From: Gigaspora margarita
Lineage: Eukaryota > Glomeromycota > Glomeromycetes > Diversisporales > Gigasporaceae
Length of the DNA stretch: 64,000 nt
Direction: 5' to 3'
Assembly (NCBI GenBank): GCA_009809945.1
Contig: WTPW01000080.1
Coordinates: 367,356 to 431,355, forward strand
Part shown: positions 12,118-23,383 of the stretch, in pieces
Layout of the letters: each line of letters starts with the position of its first letter
Numbering within the stretch: the first letter of the stretch is position 1
Position numbers and translations under genes: made by a program
Notes under the pieces: model-generated
The model's database searches: none
What the model saw: the letters and a program-made list of their open reading frames with translations, nothing else
What the model was told of the DNA's origin: nothing

Positions 12118-13205
12118 ACAAATCTTACGTTTTTGATACTCCTGCACTTACTTTTTTGATACTGATCGACATGAAAATCCCTAGTAAAAATAAGAATTTT
12201 CAAAACTTTGAGCGAAGTTATCTTGGCAACTATAAGACCAAATTTGGTCAAACATTTTTATTTGAATTCTATGGCTTCATAGAATTCAAATAAAAAAAAA
12301 TTCATCGAATTTAGTCAAGTGGTTGTCAAGTTATCTTCACTCAAAGTTAGAGAAAATCAAAACGCCTATCAAAATAGAAGCTGCGCCAAATTTTTTATCT
12401 AACTTTGAGCGAAGATACCTCGACAACCATCTGACCAAATTTGATAAAACTTTTTTTTTGAATTATATAGCTTCATATAATTCAAATAAAAAAATTTTTA
12501 TCGAATTTAGTCAAGTGTTTGTCAAGATATCTTCGCTCAAAGTTAAAAAAAAATCAAAACAACTATCAAAATAGAAGCTGCGCCAAATTTTTTCTAAATT
12601 TGAGCGAAGATATCTTGATGACCATCTAATCAAATTCGATAAAACTTTTTTATTTGAATTCTATAGCTTTATAAAATTCATATAAAAAAAGTTTTATCGA
12701 ATTTGGTTAGATGGTTGTCAAGATATCTTCGCTCAAATTTAGAAAAAAATTTGGCGCAGCTTCTATTTTGATAGTTTTGACTTTGAGCGAAGATATCTTG
12801 ACAACCACTTGACTAAATACGATAAAAATTTTTTTATTTGAATTATATGAAGCTATAGAATTCAAAAAAAAAAGTTTTATCAAATTTGGTCAGATGGTTG
12901 TCGAGGTATCTTCGCTCAAAGTTAGATAAAAAATTTGGCGCAGCTTCTATTTTGATAGGCGTTTTGATTTTCTCTGACTTTGAGCGAAGATAACTCGACA
13001 ACCACTTGACTAAATTTGATGAATTTTTTTTATTTGAATTCTATGAAGCCATAGAATTCAAATAAAAAAAGTTTTACCAAATTTGGTCTTATGGTTGCCA
13101 AGATATCTTCGCTCAAAGTTTTGAAAATTCTTATTTTTACTGGGATTTTCATGTCGATCAGTATCAAAAAAGTAAGTGCAGGAGTATCAAAAACGTAAGA
13201 TTTGC
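12118..13205. mobile_element. MULE-type hairpin-rich element, copy B (inverted relative to A)
   Basis: Same ends and internal hairpin units as 10195-11280. The order of diagnostic variants (for example AAAACTATCAAAATAGAAGC with or without AACAACT) is reversed, so B lies in inverted orientation. The right end (GTAAGATTTGC) runs directly into an assembly gap at 13206, so its flank and target-site duplication cannot be checked. Confidence 0.8.
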
Positions 13206-13517
13206 NNNNNNNNNNNNNNNNNNNNNNNNNNNNNNNNNNNNNNNNNNNNNNNNNNNNNNNNNNNNNNNNNNNNNNNNNNNNNNNNNNNNNNNNNNNNNNN
13301 NNNNNNNNNNNNNNNNNNNNNNNNNNNNNNNNNNNNNNNNNNNNNNNNNNNNNNNNNNNNNNNNNNNNNNNNNNNNNNNNNNNNNNNNNNNNNNNNNNNN
13401 NNNNNNNNNNNNNNNNNNNNNNNNNNNNNNNNNNNNNNNNNNNNNNNNNNNNNNNNNNNNNNNNNNNNNNNNNNNNNNNNNNNNNNNNNNNNNNNNNNNN
13501 NNNNNNNNNNNNNNNNN
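13206..13517. other. Assembly gap (312 N)
   Basis: Run of N starting at the terminal base of MULE-type copy B. Open frames crossing it are artefacts. A gap at the end of a 3-kb inverted duplication fits an assembly failure at a long palindrome. Confidence 0.95.
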
Positions 13518-13696
13518 AAAAAAAAAGGAAAAAGAAGAAAAAAAAACCCAACCTCGCAATAATGTTGAACCTATCACTTTGCTAACGAATTATCATCTAT
13601 AATTAAAGTGATATGTAAACTAGCATATTTTAATATTTAATATTTATTGATCACAAGTTTTATTTTCTTTCGTACACTACATACGTTACATACATA

Positions 13697-14038
13697 TGGG
13701 GTGTTCCCTTTTAAAAGGGCCCATTTTTACATTTTTTTGAAAAATGAGTTTTCGTTATATTTATATAAATTTTGACATGATTGACATTTTTCAATTATAA
13801 ATGAAAGTTGATTTGCATAATAAAAAATAGAGATAATGTAAAAGAAATATTACATGAAGTTGTCCAAGGCCAAGCACATCACGAGATTATCCGATAGTCA
13901 CCTGTTACATTTAACCAATTAAAATCGTGGAATTTGATTATTCCCGAATCAGTCCGAAAATCAAAACAAACGGTTAAACTCAATTATCTCAAAATAAAAT
14001 ATATGTAAAAATGGGCCCTTTTAAAAGGGAACACCCCA
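13697..14038. mobile_element. MITE with 37-bp near-perfect terminal repeats and TA flanks
   Basis: Left end TGGGGTGTTCCCTTTTAAAA continues to GGGCCCATTTTTACAT, and the right end is its exact reverse complement. TA lies outside both ends (13695-13696 and 14039-14040), pointing to the Tc1/mariner group. No coding capacity in 342 bp. Confidence 0.8.
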
Positions 14039-15109
14039 TATATCACTTTTCAAATAATGATCAACAGAAATGATGTAATTATTTCATCATAATGACAACC
14101 TAATACAATTACATCATTCAATATTAAAAAATTAACTTATTTTCAATAATAGATAAACGAGAATCATAACTTTTACCAAAAAGAATTCCAGAAAAATCAG
14201 CATAAGTGACATAGATAAAGTCGATTCCAACCATTCTTTTACACATTTCATGTTACACATTGTGATCGTACTGGTATTTACGCTTCAATTTGGCAACCAT
14301 TGCATGTCATATTTGTTGTATAAATCTCTAAATTCTCACAAGCGAAATTTCTTAAAACTTAATACCCTGTTAATGGCTGATTTGTTAAATTTTGTAGTGC
14401 CTATTCACAATTTAATTAAATAATTAATATAATATACGTATTGATATAAATAAATATGCACATTAACAAAACTTATATACTGTGTCTTGGCTTTCATGAT
14501 TATCATTAAATAAGTTGCTTTGTGTTTCTATATTTGAAACTTGATTTAAACTTGAAAATTTAGTTGTCACTATAGGTATAGAATTAGTGTTTTCAATTAA
14601 ATCATCTAAATTATTAACTGATTCCTGAATATTTTCTAATCCAAATTCATTTGAAATTTCATCTTTGGAAAAAAAACTAGTCTTAAACAAATGATCAAGT
14701 GCAGCAGAATGGCTATATGGAGTTACATCATATACAAGCTCATAAGATTTCTTATTATGTGCTCTACAGATTGAGTTATTCATTGCATAAATTACAAATC
14801 TCAATCAAAATGACCAATCTCGACGCTTATTCTCCCATCCACTTTCCCAACTTCATCTCAATAATTTCATTCGCCTGTTCAACTAGACCTTGACTAGCAG
14901 GATGCCTTGGTCTCCCATTAATAATCTAAATTGTGGGCCATAAATGAACCAATTCAACAATAACCGAAGCAACAAATTCCTTTCCATTATCTGACTAAAA
15001 AATTAAAGGTTGTCCAAATGTAGTAAAAATTTCAGATAAAAAGGCCGTATGGTGTAATAGTTAAATTTGGCTGGAGTAGCACAAGACTAAAATGAGACTA
15101 TACCAATTT

Positions 15110-15480
15110 TGTTTTTTTTTTTATTTTTATTGAAGTATTTTTAGTAGCTATTTTTGGTAAGAGTAGCATCAGTGAATTAAAAGAATCAAGAGACTTAGAT
15201 TCTATAGATTCAATTGATCAGAAAAAATTGATGATTCAAAAGATTCAAAAGATTCAAGTGATTGAAGGGAATTAATTGATTAGAAAATTAGTAAAGATTC
15301 TTTCTAATCGTTTTTTAGTCTGTAATCATAAGTATATAAGGGCTTCAAGCTCGCCTCAAAAATAAAGCAACTCTTTGGAGTTCTAAAACTTCGAAACCTT
15401 ACATAGTAGAAGTTCTTGTTGTATTATTGATAGTGAAAGTCAATTCGTCATAATATCGTGATAATTGGCGTAGTAATAAA
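15110..15480 (+). repeat. Possible solo LTR
   Basis: Contains AGTATATAAGGGCTTC (TATA-like) at about 15331 followed some 25 bp later by AATAAA, then CATAGTAGAAG and a TAATTGGCG word near 15470 resembling a primer-binding junction. No flanking duplication was found and the partner LTR is absent, so this is tentative. It lies in the insertion that splits the integrase gene. Confidence 0.3.
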
Positions 15481-15712
15481 AAGAAGATAGAAAGTATCGA
15501 TTAGAAAACCCCTTATACAAAAACTCAGATTGATTACCTATTTTGGAGTAACAATTGAACCCCATGACCTGTATTGTTGAATTAATCTATTGTTGATCCC
15601 CATGATGCTGTATTATTTAACCCTGTGAATTCACCTTCCGACTGGCATGAGAATTTAAGTTGGAGATCCGATTGACATAGCAGCAGAAACTACTTGTGAG
15701 GGACGATTTTTA

Positions 15713-15949
15713 TAGGGCTGCCTCCAAATTTCTGGATTGGATGCGTCAGATCTAGGTTGGCGTTTAGCCCTACTTATTAGCAGGTTCTATAGCAAAATTA
15801 TCAGCTGGGCATTTTTACTTAATGAATGGATATGATTTATTAGTAAAATTTTTATGATCTTGGGGCAAAATTGATCAATTCCGATCTAGCTGACCATGAT
15901 TCTGATGCACTCTGACGTATCCTGACCCAGAATTTTGGGAACTACCCTG
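15713..15949. mobile_element. Tc1/mariner-like MITE
   Basis: Right end reads CAGGGTAGTTCCCAAAATTC in reverse complement; left end is TAGGGCTGCCTCCAAATTTC with the first C changed to T. TA lies outside both (15711-15712 and 15950-15951). An inverted second copy lies at 20463-20682 with shared interior (CAGCTGATAATTTTGCTATA). Confidence 0.7.
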
Positions 15950-15962
15950 TATGAGTTGTGAG

Positions 15963-16319
15963 AGATAGTGAAAAATATCGATTTCTATTGATTATATGTA
16001 AATTGATATTTTAGGCCAAATCATAGGGAAATCAATATTTTTACAATTTTTAATGCGGTGTAACTATACCACTTTGGGCAAATTTAAGAGTATAATTTGG
16101 GCCGGACAACACAAATTTGGCTAACCTAAACTGTCGGTAAGGTTCGGAAAAGTAGACAATCAACAAACTGCTTGCCGGAAAGTTACATTCTTGATCACGT
16201 TACATTTGTTATACCAAATCATGCATTTTGATTGGCCAATCCTGATAAATCGATATAAATCGATATTTTTGACCAAATTGATCGTTATTTTTGCCAAAAA
16301 TTGATATTTTTCACTGTCC
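15963..16319. mobile_element. MITE with TGAAAAATATC terminal repeats
   Basis: Left GATAGTGAAAAATATCGATT matches the reverse complement of the right end, ACAGTGAAAAATATCAATT. The right half is homologous to 1745-1868. Borders are approximate and no duplication was identified. Confidence 0.5.
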
Positions 16320-16727
16320 CGTACAAATAATAACGTGATATCGTGAACAAAGTTCACGATTGGTATCAAAAAATCCAAACTACGCACACAATAAAGAATT
16401 AGTAAATTAGTACTATATCAACATTGAACAAAAAGGATATTACAACCAAAAACATATACTTATCTGAAAACCATATCGGCGTCTCAAAGCTCCAAACCTT
16501 AATACTCAGACCAATTCAACCACACGCCTCTTTTTCTGCCTGCCACTTTAAGGTTGAGTCTTGAGTATTCATGTATTTTAGTATTGTTTAGTATTAGCAT
16601 TCGTCAGTTTTAGTTATTGAATAGTATTGGGTAGATTTTCTCTCTCACAACGGGCCCAGGTGTACCTTGTAAAATGATCACGTAAATGAGTGATATACTT
16701 AATTCATTATCATGTTTAAAAGTTATA

Positions 16728-16911
16728 TAGTCTACTCCCACAATAGTCATATTCAAAATAGTCACATTTTCTTGAGACTATATACCAATCATTTGCAGTA
16801 ATATAAAATTAACTCTCACTATAATCACATAATGTGACTATTATTATGTTTCTCTCACTATAGTCACGTCAAGTTTCTGCCAGACAGTGTGACTATAGCG
16901 GGAGTAGACTG
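16728..16911. mobile_element. Tc1/mariner-like MITE
   Basis: Ends TAGTCTACTCCCACAATAGT and, in reverse complement, CAGTCTACTCCCGCTATAGT, with TA on both sides (16726-16727 and 16912-16913). The interior repeats ACTATAGTCAC words. It interrupts the integrase pseudogene. Confidence 0.75.
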
Positions 16912-17502
16912 TATCAACTAAATTAATTTGTCTAAAATAAAAATTATTACAATAATATAATAATAAATACATAATTACAAAACATTAATACTAATCAATT
17001 TACTTGTAAATATAACATGAATTTTTGCTCAATAATTGGTATCCTGCTAATGGTTAAATCTGAATAAGTCTTGATGTACAAACAGTACATTGGGTTACAA
17101 ATTTTTCTACAAGATCTTGTCGGCAATATCCACATTTGCTATTGACTTGGTTCCATGTTTCCTTTAGCTACTGTGCTGAGTAATTGTTCCATGTATCTTG
17201 CAAAATTCATCATACATGTTTTCTATAGCTAATACAGGAAGCTCAATTTTAACCTCTCTTTATTTTTTTTTATTTTGTATTCGAATATAAAGTACAATAT
17301 AGGAATCAGCAATTTTTTGTAATTTTAAAAATTTTTTTGGCCCAATAACGAAAAGCAGGCGTATATTGAGTAGTATCCATAGAATTAAGAGCTTCTTTAA
17401 TTCTTTGTAGTTTTTTTTGATCAATTAATGCCTTTTCTTTTTTATTCGGTGTCAAACTTTTGATGTACCCTTAACCAAGTCATCGAAAGTTTGCCGTGAC
17501 AT

Positions 17503-18522
17503 AAATTTATATTTGGTTTGACAGAAATACACATACAGTATATTATTGTAAAAAATGGAAAATATCCATTAACTAGTTCAACAGAAACAATCTTTATTAT
17601 TTTATTTACATATTTTTTTATTTTATCATTATTACTACATTTATTATGCGCATTTCAATTAGATGCATAAATCATAAATTGGTTTGACCATCTCAGATTC
17701 AGATTTTGATCTGATACATATACATACGTCTTAGGCTTGTGCAATTAAAAAAATTGCATTTTTATGCAATATAAAAATTTTGACTATGAGAGCAAATAGA
17801 AATTAGAAGAAATGAAGGGATAAATATAATATCATATTAATAAAAAATTGTTAAAAAAATTACTAAGAATGCTACGATTATTGATTATTGTGCAGATATT
17901 AAGCAAGTGCAGATATTAAGCAATATCATTATTTGATAAATATACTTACATCAAAAAAGACAAATTTTCTATATTGTACAATTGATATTTAATATTATAT
18001 AATTATTTCATGGATACTATGTAACAACCTGTGCTTTTTTCCTAGTTTATTTTCACCAGTCTATATAAAAACTCATGATTTCATATAGACTAGTAAAATA
18101 ATCTTGCTGAATGATGAGTATTTTTAAGGCCGGATTTTTTAAGATTATAACAGGTAATGTATTAAATGAAGTATTTATGTGATTTTTTTTTAGCATATGC
18201 CTTAATTATTCAAATAAAAAAAAAATACAAAAAATACAATTTTTAAAATTATAGTAAATTTCTTTATATTGTATTTTGCATCATTAAAAAATACGTTCTT
18301 GATTGTGCAAAAGGTCCTAGTAATGAAAACCAAAGAATACACAATGGTCTTGATGATAGTACTGGTAATAGTCCCAACAATGCTTTTTTTATAAGGAATA
18401 TCGTTAAAATAATTTAAATTATAAAAAATATAGTTATTTATTAGCGCCAAATTTTTAAAAACCATGTTAAATTTTATTTATTAATAGCAAAAAATTCTTA
18501 ATAAATTTATATTATAACCCTA
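17503..18522. other. Non-coding AT-rich sequence
   Basis: No gene supported. 18053-18090 contains a small inverted repeat (AGTCTATAT / ATATAGACT). The minus-strand frame at 18202-18465 is hydrophobic and AT-driven with no recognised motif. Confidence 0.35.
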
Positions 18523-19145
18523 TAAAAAAAATGTGCCGTAAAGGTACGGGTTGGCAGCGTAAAGGCACAGGCTTTAGTGTTATAGATTAAACCCGTATTT
18601 AGTACCTAGAAGGCTTGAATTGGCGCAGATTTTTGGCCTATAGTGGACCGTATACCCATATAAATTAGACTGTTAATGGCTCAGGTTTTGCAACACTTTA
18701 CTAGTACAAATGTCATGGGTTTTGGCACAGGTAATTAACGTGAATTAATGTGTGATAAAAAAAAATATATACAAGTAGATTACATAAATTTATGTCAACA
18801 ATCAATACAATATGAACAAATTAACTGCACTTGTAGTGTTTTGACCTGTCACGGGTCAAAACACTATGTATATGTATCAAAATTTTGTAAGGAATCTTTT
18901 TTGTTAAAATTTTTTTTTTAAAAAAATCGTATATTGATCTTTGCTTTTTGTGAAACAAGCCAATACGCACCACCTTTGACATATCATTCCTTGAAATAAA
19001 GGTGCCATTACATATAACGTGACATAACATGCCACCTCACCGTACCACTTTTTACTGTGACATTCAGTCAGCACCTCTATACGACCGTGCCATTCTGTAG
19101 ATTCCAGACACCAACCTGTACTACACCCCAGGCCACTTTTTTTAT
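18523..19145. repeat. Probable non-autonomous element with GTGCC-type subterminal words
   Basis: Left TATAAAAAAAATGTGCCG and right (reverse complement) TATAAAAAAAGTGGCC look like terminal repeats. GGCAC/GTGCC/GGTAC words cluster at both ends. No target-site duplication seen. It contains the perfect hairpin at 18836-18868. Confidence 0.4.
18836..18868. repeat. Perfect short hairpin
   Basis: TAGTGTTTTGACC and its exact reverse complement GGTCAAAACACTA flank a 7-base loop, giving a strong hairpin with hAT-like TAGTG ends. Confidence 0.75.
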
Positions 19146-19584
19146 AAGGTAAAAAATATTTTAAAGTTGGAATTTTTATTTATTAGCGGCAAAAGTTTTA
19201 ATATTGCAATGTTAAATTTTTATTTATTAGTGGCAAATATTATAAAAAATACAGCACATATAAATATTAATATCTATTTATATGCAAAGCTAATTAAGTA
19301 TATGGATGTTTAACTACCAATTTGTGAGAAATATTAGAAGATGAAAGCAAGAAATTTTTGTTATTGTTCATATTTGAAAAAGGTTATAAAATTTATTTAT
19401 TTTTGTGATTTACTTTCCTTAATTAATTTATCAATTTTTTTACTAGTAAGTATTATTATTGTTCATGTGATTGATTATTTAAATTTTTTTGGCTTGATAT
19501 TTCTGCATAAAATGACATCATCATTTATGCAAAATGTCATGACCAAAAACTTTCACATGCTAATATAATATAAACAATAACATC

Positions 19585-19717
19585 AATATTGGTCATATGA
19601 AATAACAGGACATTTTTTTTATTAGAGTTAATATCACCCATATGCTGCTACACAGCACATGGCATGACATTAACTGATAAAAAAATGACCTGTTATTTTT
19701 TATCATATGACCAATAT
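19585..19717. mobile_element. Short MITE with about 35-bp terminal repeats
   Basis: Left AATATTGGTCATATGAAATA and right end TATCATATGACCAATAT are inverted repeats that continue through AACAGG(A)CATTTTTTT. No obvious duplication beyond AT-rich flanks. Confidence 0.6.
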
Positions 19718-19739
19718 CTTATACTTAGTCATCATTAGA

Positions 19740-20025
19740 TAGGGTTCCTCAAATTCAAATCAAATCAAATATTGGGTCAATTTGAATTTGATCAAATCAA
19801 ATTAGCCTTGATTTGAATTTGATTTGATTCAAATATTTGGTTTTGAATTTGATTTGAATTTGAATTTTTAATAGTAATTTTCAAATCAAATCAAATATTT
19901 GTCAAATCAAATCAAATTTGACCAGATTTGAATTTGATCAAATCAAATTTAGTCAAATTTGAATTTGAATTTGATCAAATATTTGATTCAAATATTTGAA
20001 GATCAAATCAAATTGCAGAACCCTA
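19740..20025. mobile_element. Small hAT-like element made of TTTGAATTTGAT words
   Basis: Ends TAGGGTTC ... GAACCCTA. Flanks TCATTAGA and TCGTTGGG agree at 5 of 8 positions, the three differences all being A/G, so an aged 8-bp duplication is plausible. Almost the whole interior is overlapping copies of CAAATCAAAT or its complement. Confidence 0.6.
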
Positions 20026-21386
20026 TCGTTGGGCCATAATCAGGGCCTGGACCGGATAATTCTGGACTGAGGACCAAAAATTATTCAGTCTTTAGTCTTT
20101 TATTGTTCTTTATGAAGACCGATCTATCCCTAACTCTAACTCTTCAATAGCAAAGTTATTTGACATTCAAAATCTTCTTTTTATAATAACTTTGCGAACA
20201 AGTTCCATCCTAGACCATTTATTACCAAATCAGCATTTTCAAAATTCATTCACGTTCCGTAGGATTTTTCACTCTGAGTGTCGAAACTTTTCCATCTTTA
20301 AACAAAAGATAAAATTATCCATAGAAACGTAATTACTAGTGATGTGCCATTTATATGATATCCAAATTTTTTAGCATATAGCACATACAGTACATATAGT
20401 ACTTATATAATAAAGTTGTTTTAATAGTTATATTTTTTTTAATATTAGTCTATCAACTCATCCAGGGGTGTCCCCAAAATTCTGGGTCGGGATACTTTGG
20501 AGTGCATCAAAATTATGATCAGAATTGATCAATTTTCTCCAAGATCATAAAAAATTTTATTAATAAATCATATCCATTCATTAAGTAAAAAATGCCCAGC
20601 TGATAATTTTGCTATAGAATCTGCTAACTAAACACCAACCTATATCTAACGCATCCAACCTGGAATTTTAGTGACCATCCTGTAAAATTCTTAGTATATA
20701 TTACAATTAATATAATATTAAATCTATTTTAATAATAAATATTTAAAATATCAAATTGGTAATAGATAATAAATATAGTTAATTGCATTAATATTTAGGC
20801 TGTTTGAAGTTAATTTTGTTAGCATCACTTTCTAGTACTTTCAGAGGCAAATGAAATGAACATATAAAATGAACAACCTATTTTTAAAGTAGTAAATCTT
20901 TTATAACAAATTGACTTCAAGTTAATTTAGTCTAGAGATTCTAATTGAGTTTCTAATTGGTCAGATAAATTTGATTCAGTTCATTTCTCTTACAAAAGAG
21001 AGAAGCAAAATAAATAATAAATAATTAATTAATTATATAATGCATTATGTCCAAGAAAAAGAATTTGTACGTTGAGAAGGGAAAAATATTACCCCACTTC
21101 TAACTACAACCACTTTACACTACTAATACTAACTAAATTAACTCTACAAATGCTCAAGACTTCTAAACCTTGAATCAGCAGGAAAGAGGTGTAGAAGAAT
21201 TGGTCCAGGTCTCAAGGTTCAGAGAGTCTTGGTACGGCATGAATAAACTTGGTCTGACTATCTAGGGTCTCTTAAATATGTCACAAGACTCTAATATGGG
21301 GTCATGGGTTTATACTTTAATACGAATTTACGTATTGGGAAAATATCAGTTTATAATAATAACAGTTTATTCAATTATATATTGGG
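20026..21386. other. Non-coding sequence with one MITE
   Basis: No gene supported. Contains the MITE at 20463-20682. 20990-21330 is less AT-rich and holds no recognisable coding or RNA motif. Confidence 0.4.
20463..20682. mobile_element. Tc1/mariner-like MITE, second copy
   Basis: Starts CAGGGGTGTCCCCAAAATTC and ends CCATCCTG followed by TA; the left flank is TC instead of TA. Interior is homologous, in opposite orientation, to 15713-15949. Confidence 0.65.
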
Positions 21387-21615
21387 CAGTGTTTAAAATT
21401 CAATGTTTTCAGTGTTCTCAAAGAACATTATACAATGTTTGAGAACATAAATTATTAAAATATGTTCTCTATTTGAGAATATTCAAAAAATTCTTTTAAT
21501 ATTAAAAAAAATTTAATTTTCCTATATAAAGAAAATTAAAATTTTACTGAGAATATTAAGAAATTAAAAATGTTCTTTTTGAGAACATAAAACCAAATTT
21601 GAATTTTAAACACTG
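21387..21615. mobile_element. MITE with CAGTGTTTAAAATTCAA ends
   Basis: Right end is TTGAATTTTAAACACTG, an exact inverted match to the left. Subterminal copies of GTTCTC/GAGAAC occur at both ends. The CAGTG start fits hAT or Tc1/mariner; no clean flanking duplication. Confidence 0.65.
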
Positions 21616-21789
21616 ACTAGGGGGTTACTAACTAATAACACTTCTACTCTAATTTCGAAGATTTTGAACTCTACTTGAGTTCTTCCTTTCTTAGAGCTAA
21701 AAAAAAGCTGTCTTGCTCTAAAGACAAAAGACATTGTATTTATACTTTTATATTACTGCACTAATTCTACTTTCATACAGGTCTTCGCC

Positions 21790-21969
21790 AGGACCCCGAA
21801 ATATATATAGATAGGTCAGGTATGAGTTTGCTTATTTTTGAGGTTTTTTATACAGATCTTTTCTATTTATAGTAATTTTTTTGCTTATTTTTGAAGTTTT
21901 TTCTGCAGATCTTTCCTTTTTTAGTAACCCTATAATTAACCTGACCTATCTATATATATTTCGGGGTCC
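21790..21969. mobile_element. MITE with about 32-bp terminal repeats
   Basis: AGGACCCCGAAATATATATA is matched inverted by TATATATATTTCGGGGTCC and extends through GATAGGTCAGGT. Flanks TCTTCGCC and TTTTCGCC give a likely 8-bp duplication with one mismatch. Confidence 0.7.
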
Positions 21970-22259
21970 TTTTCGCCACTGCACTTAGTGCATAAATGCA
22001 AGAAAGTGAATAAATACAACTTTGCGAATAAATGCAACAAAGTGAATAAAAGCGTGAAAGTAAATTTTGTAAATAAGTTCACAGGCATTTTACAAATAAG
22101 GAAATGATTTACTAATTATATCTTTAGGCCTTCTATTTTATACGGACTAACTAGTTGAGTGTATAGATGGCTAGGTATATAGGGCGAAGTAAAGAAGGAA
22201 GAGAAAGAAAAAGAATGAAAAGAAGAAAATAGAAAAAAACAAACTAGTTCTATCATGGG

Positions 22260-22682
22260 CTCAGGTAGGGTCCGGAGAAAAAAGCCCGAAATAACCCAGA
22301 ATTTTTGAAGGCTATGAAATCAATATTACACAATTGGTACTTAAACCAAAGTTAGTATATATAATTAGTATGATAAATTCACTTTCAACAAGTGGGATCC
22401 ATTTGTATTTCTCATGAGTTTGCTGCCAGTAGCAAGCCTTCAAAGTCAGGTGAGTCGGGCCTAGGCCCAGCCTGACCCAGCCTGTTTCATCTGACTTTGA
22501 AGGCTTGCTACTGGCAGCAGGCACGTGACAGATACAAATGCAGCCCATTTGCTGAAAGCGAGTTTATTATACTAATTATATATACTAATTTCAGCTTAAG
22601 CACCATTTGTGTAATATTGTTTATATAGGCTTCAAAAATTCAAAAATAAACCGGGCTTTTTTTTTCTGGACCCTAGGCTGAG
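22260..22682. mobile_element. Foldback element with arms of about 200 bp
   Basis: Outer arms CTCAGGTAGGGTCCGGAG and (reverse complement of right) CTCAGCCTAGGGTCCAG pair almost throughout to a centre near 22470 (GGGCCTAGGCCC). Inner stem CCTTCAAAGTCAG / CTGACTTTGAAGG is perfect. The open frame inside is a by-product. The whole unit could fold into one long hairpin. Confidence 0.75.
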
Positions 22683-23156
22683 GTAGCTCTTCACAATGTA
22701 TATACAATTTATAGCTAAAATTCTCATCTCGTAATCAGACCTGCATCATTTTTGTAGTGATCACCAAGTTCCTATTGGCTGAATGCAAATTTTGTCTCTC
22801 ATTGAATGAAATAAATCCTGGTCAGATGGCTTAAAAATTAATGTAAAAACATATTGATTCGAATAATTGTTTTGTAATTGTATTCATAAAAGTTACATGT
22901 TTATTTAAATATTTCTTTTTGCTTATTAATACTAGTTTTCTAATTCTTTACAATCGAATAAAAAACACTTTGGATGCTTCTTTTTAGCAGTTTTTTTTGA
23001 ATCATTTCATCACAAAATGAAATAAACATATATGAGAGGACAGCCAATTAGGGGCTAAAATTTTAGCTTTATTTTTTATTAATCATCAATTTTTATTTTT
23101 TAAATTATTTTTTTAATAATTCTTTTATTTTAGATTATTTTTTATTTTAAATAATT

Positions 23157-23383
23157 GTCGTGGCTGAAGCTGGAAATAGCTGAAGCTGGAAATTTTAAAT
23201 ATTTTAATATGAAATTTACAAAAAATTTTGGAATGCATTTTGTACGATTTTTTTTTATAGTTAGATTGGAATTTAGGGTTAGGGTTTATAATAAAAGAGT
23301 ATAGTTGGATTTTAGCAGGGCTTATAGTTTTAAATTGAGACCTCTAATTTCCAGCTTCAGCTATTTCCAGCTTCAGCCACGAC
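23157..23383. mobile_element. MITE with 38-bp terminal repeats
   Basis: GTCGTGGCTGAAGCTGGAAA ... TTTCCAGCTTCAGCCACGAC, with the GCTGAAGCTGGAAAT word tandemly doubled at each end. AATAATT occurs directly outside both ends. Interior carries a TTTAGGGTTAGGGTTT telomere-like word. Confidence 0.75.

Larger units (their letters stand above)
14463..17502 (-). pseudogene. Integrase (rve, KRBA2/Ginger-like) gene split by repeats
   Basis: N-terminal part, 17502 to about 16985: starts MSRQTFDDLVKG, then TTQYTPAFRYWAKKIFKI and LPVLAIENMYDEFCKIHGTI, followed by a His/Cys region (CGYCRQDLVEKF ... CTVCTSR) like the zinc-binding part before integrase cores. C-terminal part, 15045-14463: AFLSEIFTTFGQPLIF, SDNGKEFVASVIVELVH (catalytic Asp), INGRPRHPASQGLVEQAN (catalytic Glu) and LRFVIYAMNNSICRAHNKKS. 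Between them about 1.9 kb of inserted repeats replaces the first catalytic Asp region. Stops: TAG at 14995-14997 where Gln is expected in the family and TAG at 14926-14928; frameshifts near 14840 and in the N-terminal part. The family is carried by DNA transposons and retroelements; which one is unclear. Confidence 0.7.

Noticed and set aside
10399-12574. Open frames of 70-100 residues in the hairpin arrays
   Set aside because: They repeat the same peptide because the DNA repeats; the pattern is palindromic and non-coding.
13030-13577. Open frames crossing the first N run
   Set aside because: They consist mostly of unknown residues from the assembly gap plus palindromic repeat sequence.
15043-15110. 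tRNA-like stretch (GGCCGTATGGTGTAATAGTTAA) suggesting a tRNA-derived SINE
   Set aside because: There is a passable A-box-like word but no convincing B box, and the first bases overlap the integrase coding sequence (AFLSEIF on the minus strand).
18202-18465. Hydrophobic 87-residue minus-strand frame
   Set aside because: Composition is explained by AT-rich DNA (Ile/Phe/Lys/Asn); no conserved motif.
22312-22548. 78-residue frame in the foldback element
   Set aside because: Lies wholly in a self-complementary repeat; open only because of the GC-richer stem.
23273-23290. TTAGGGTTAGGG word considered as a true telomere
   Set aside because: Only two units, in the interior of a MITE, with no long array anywhere in the window.
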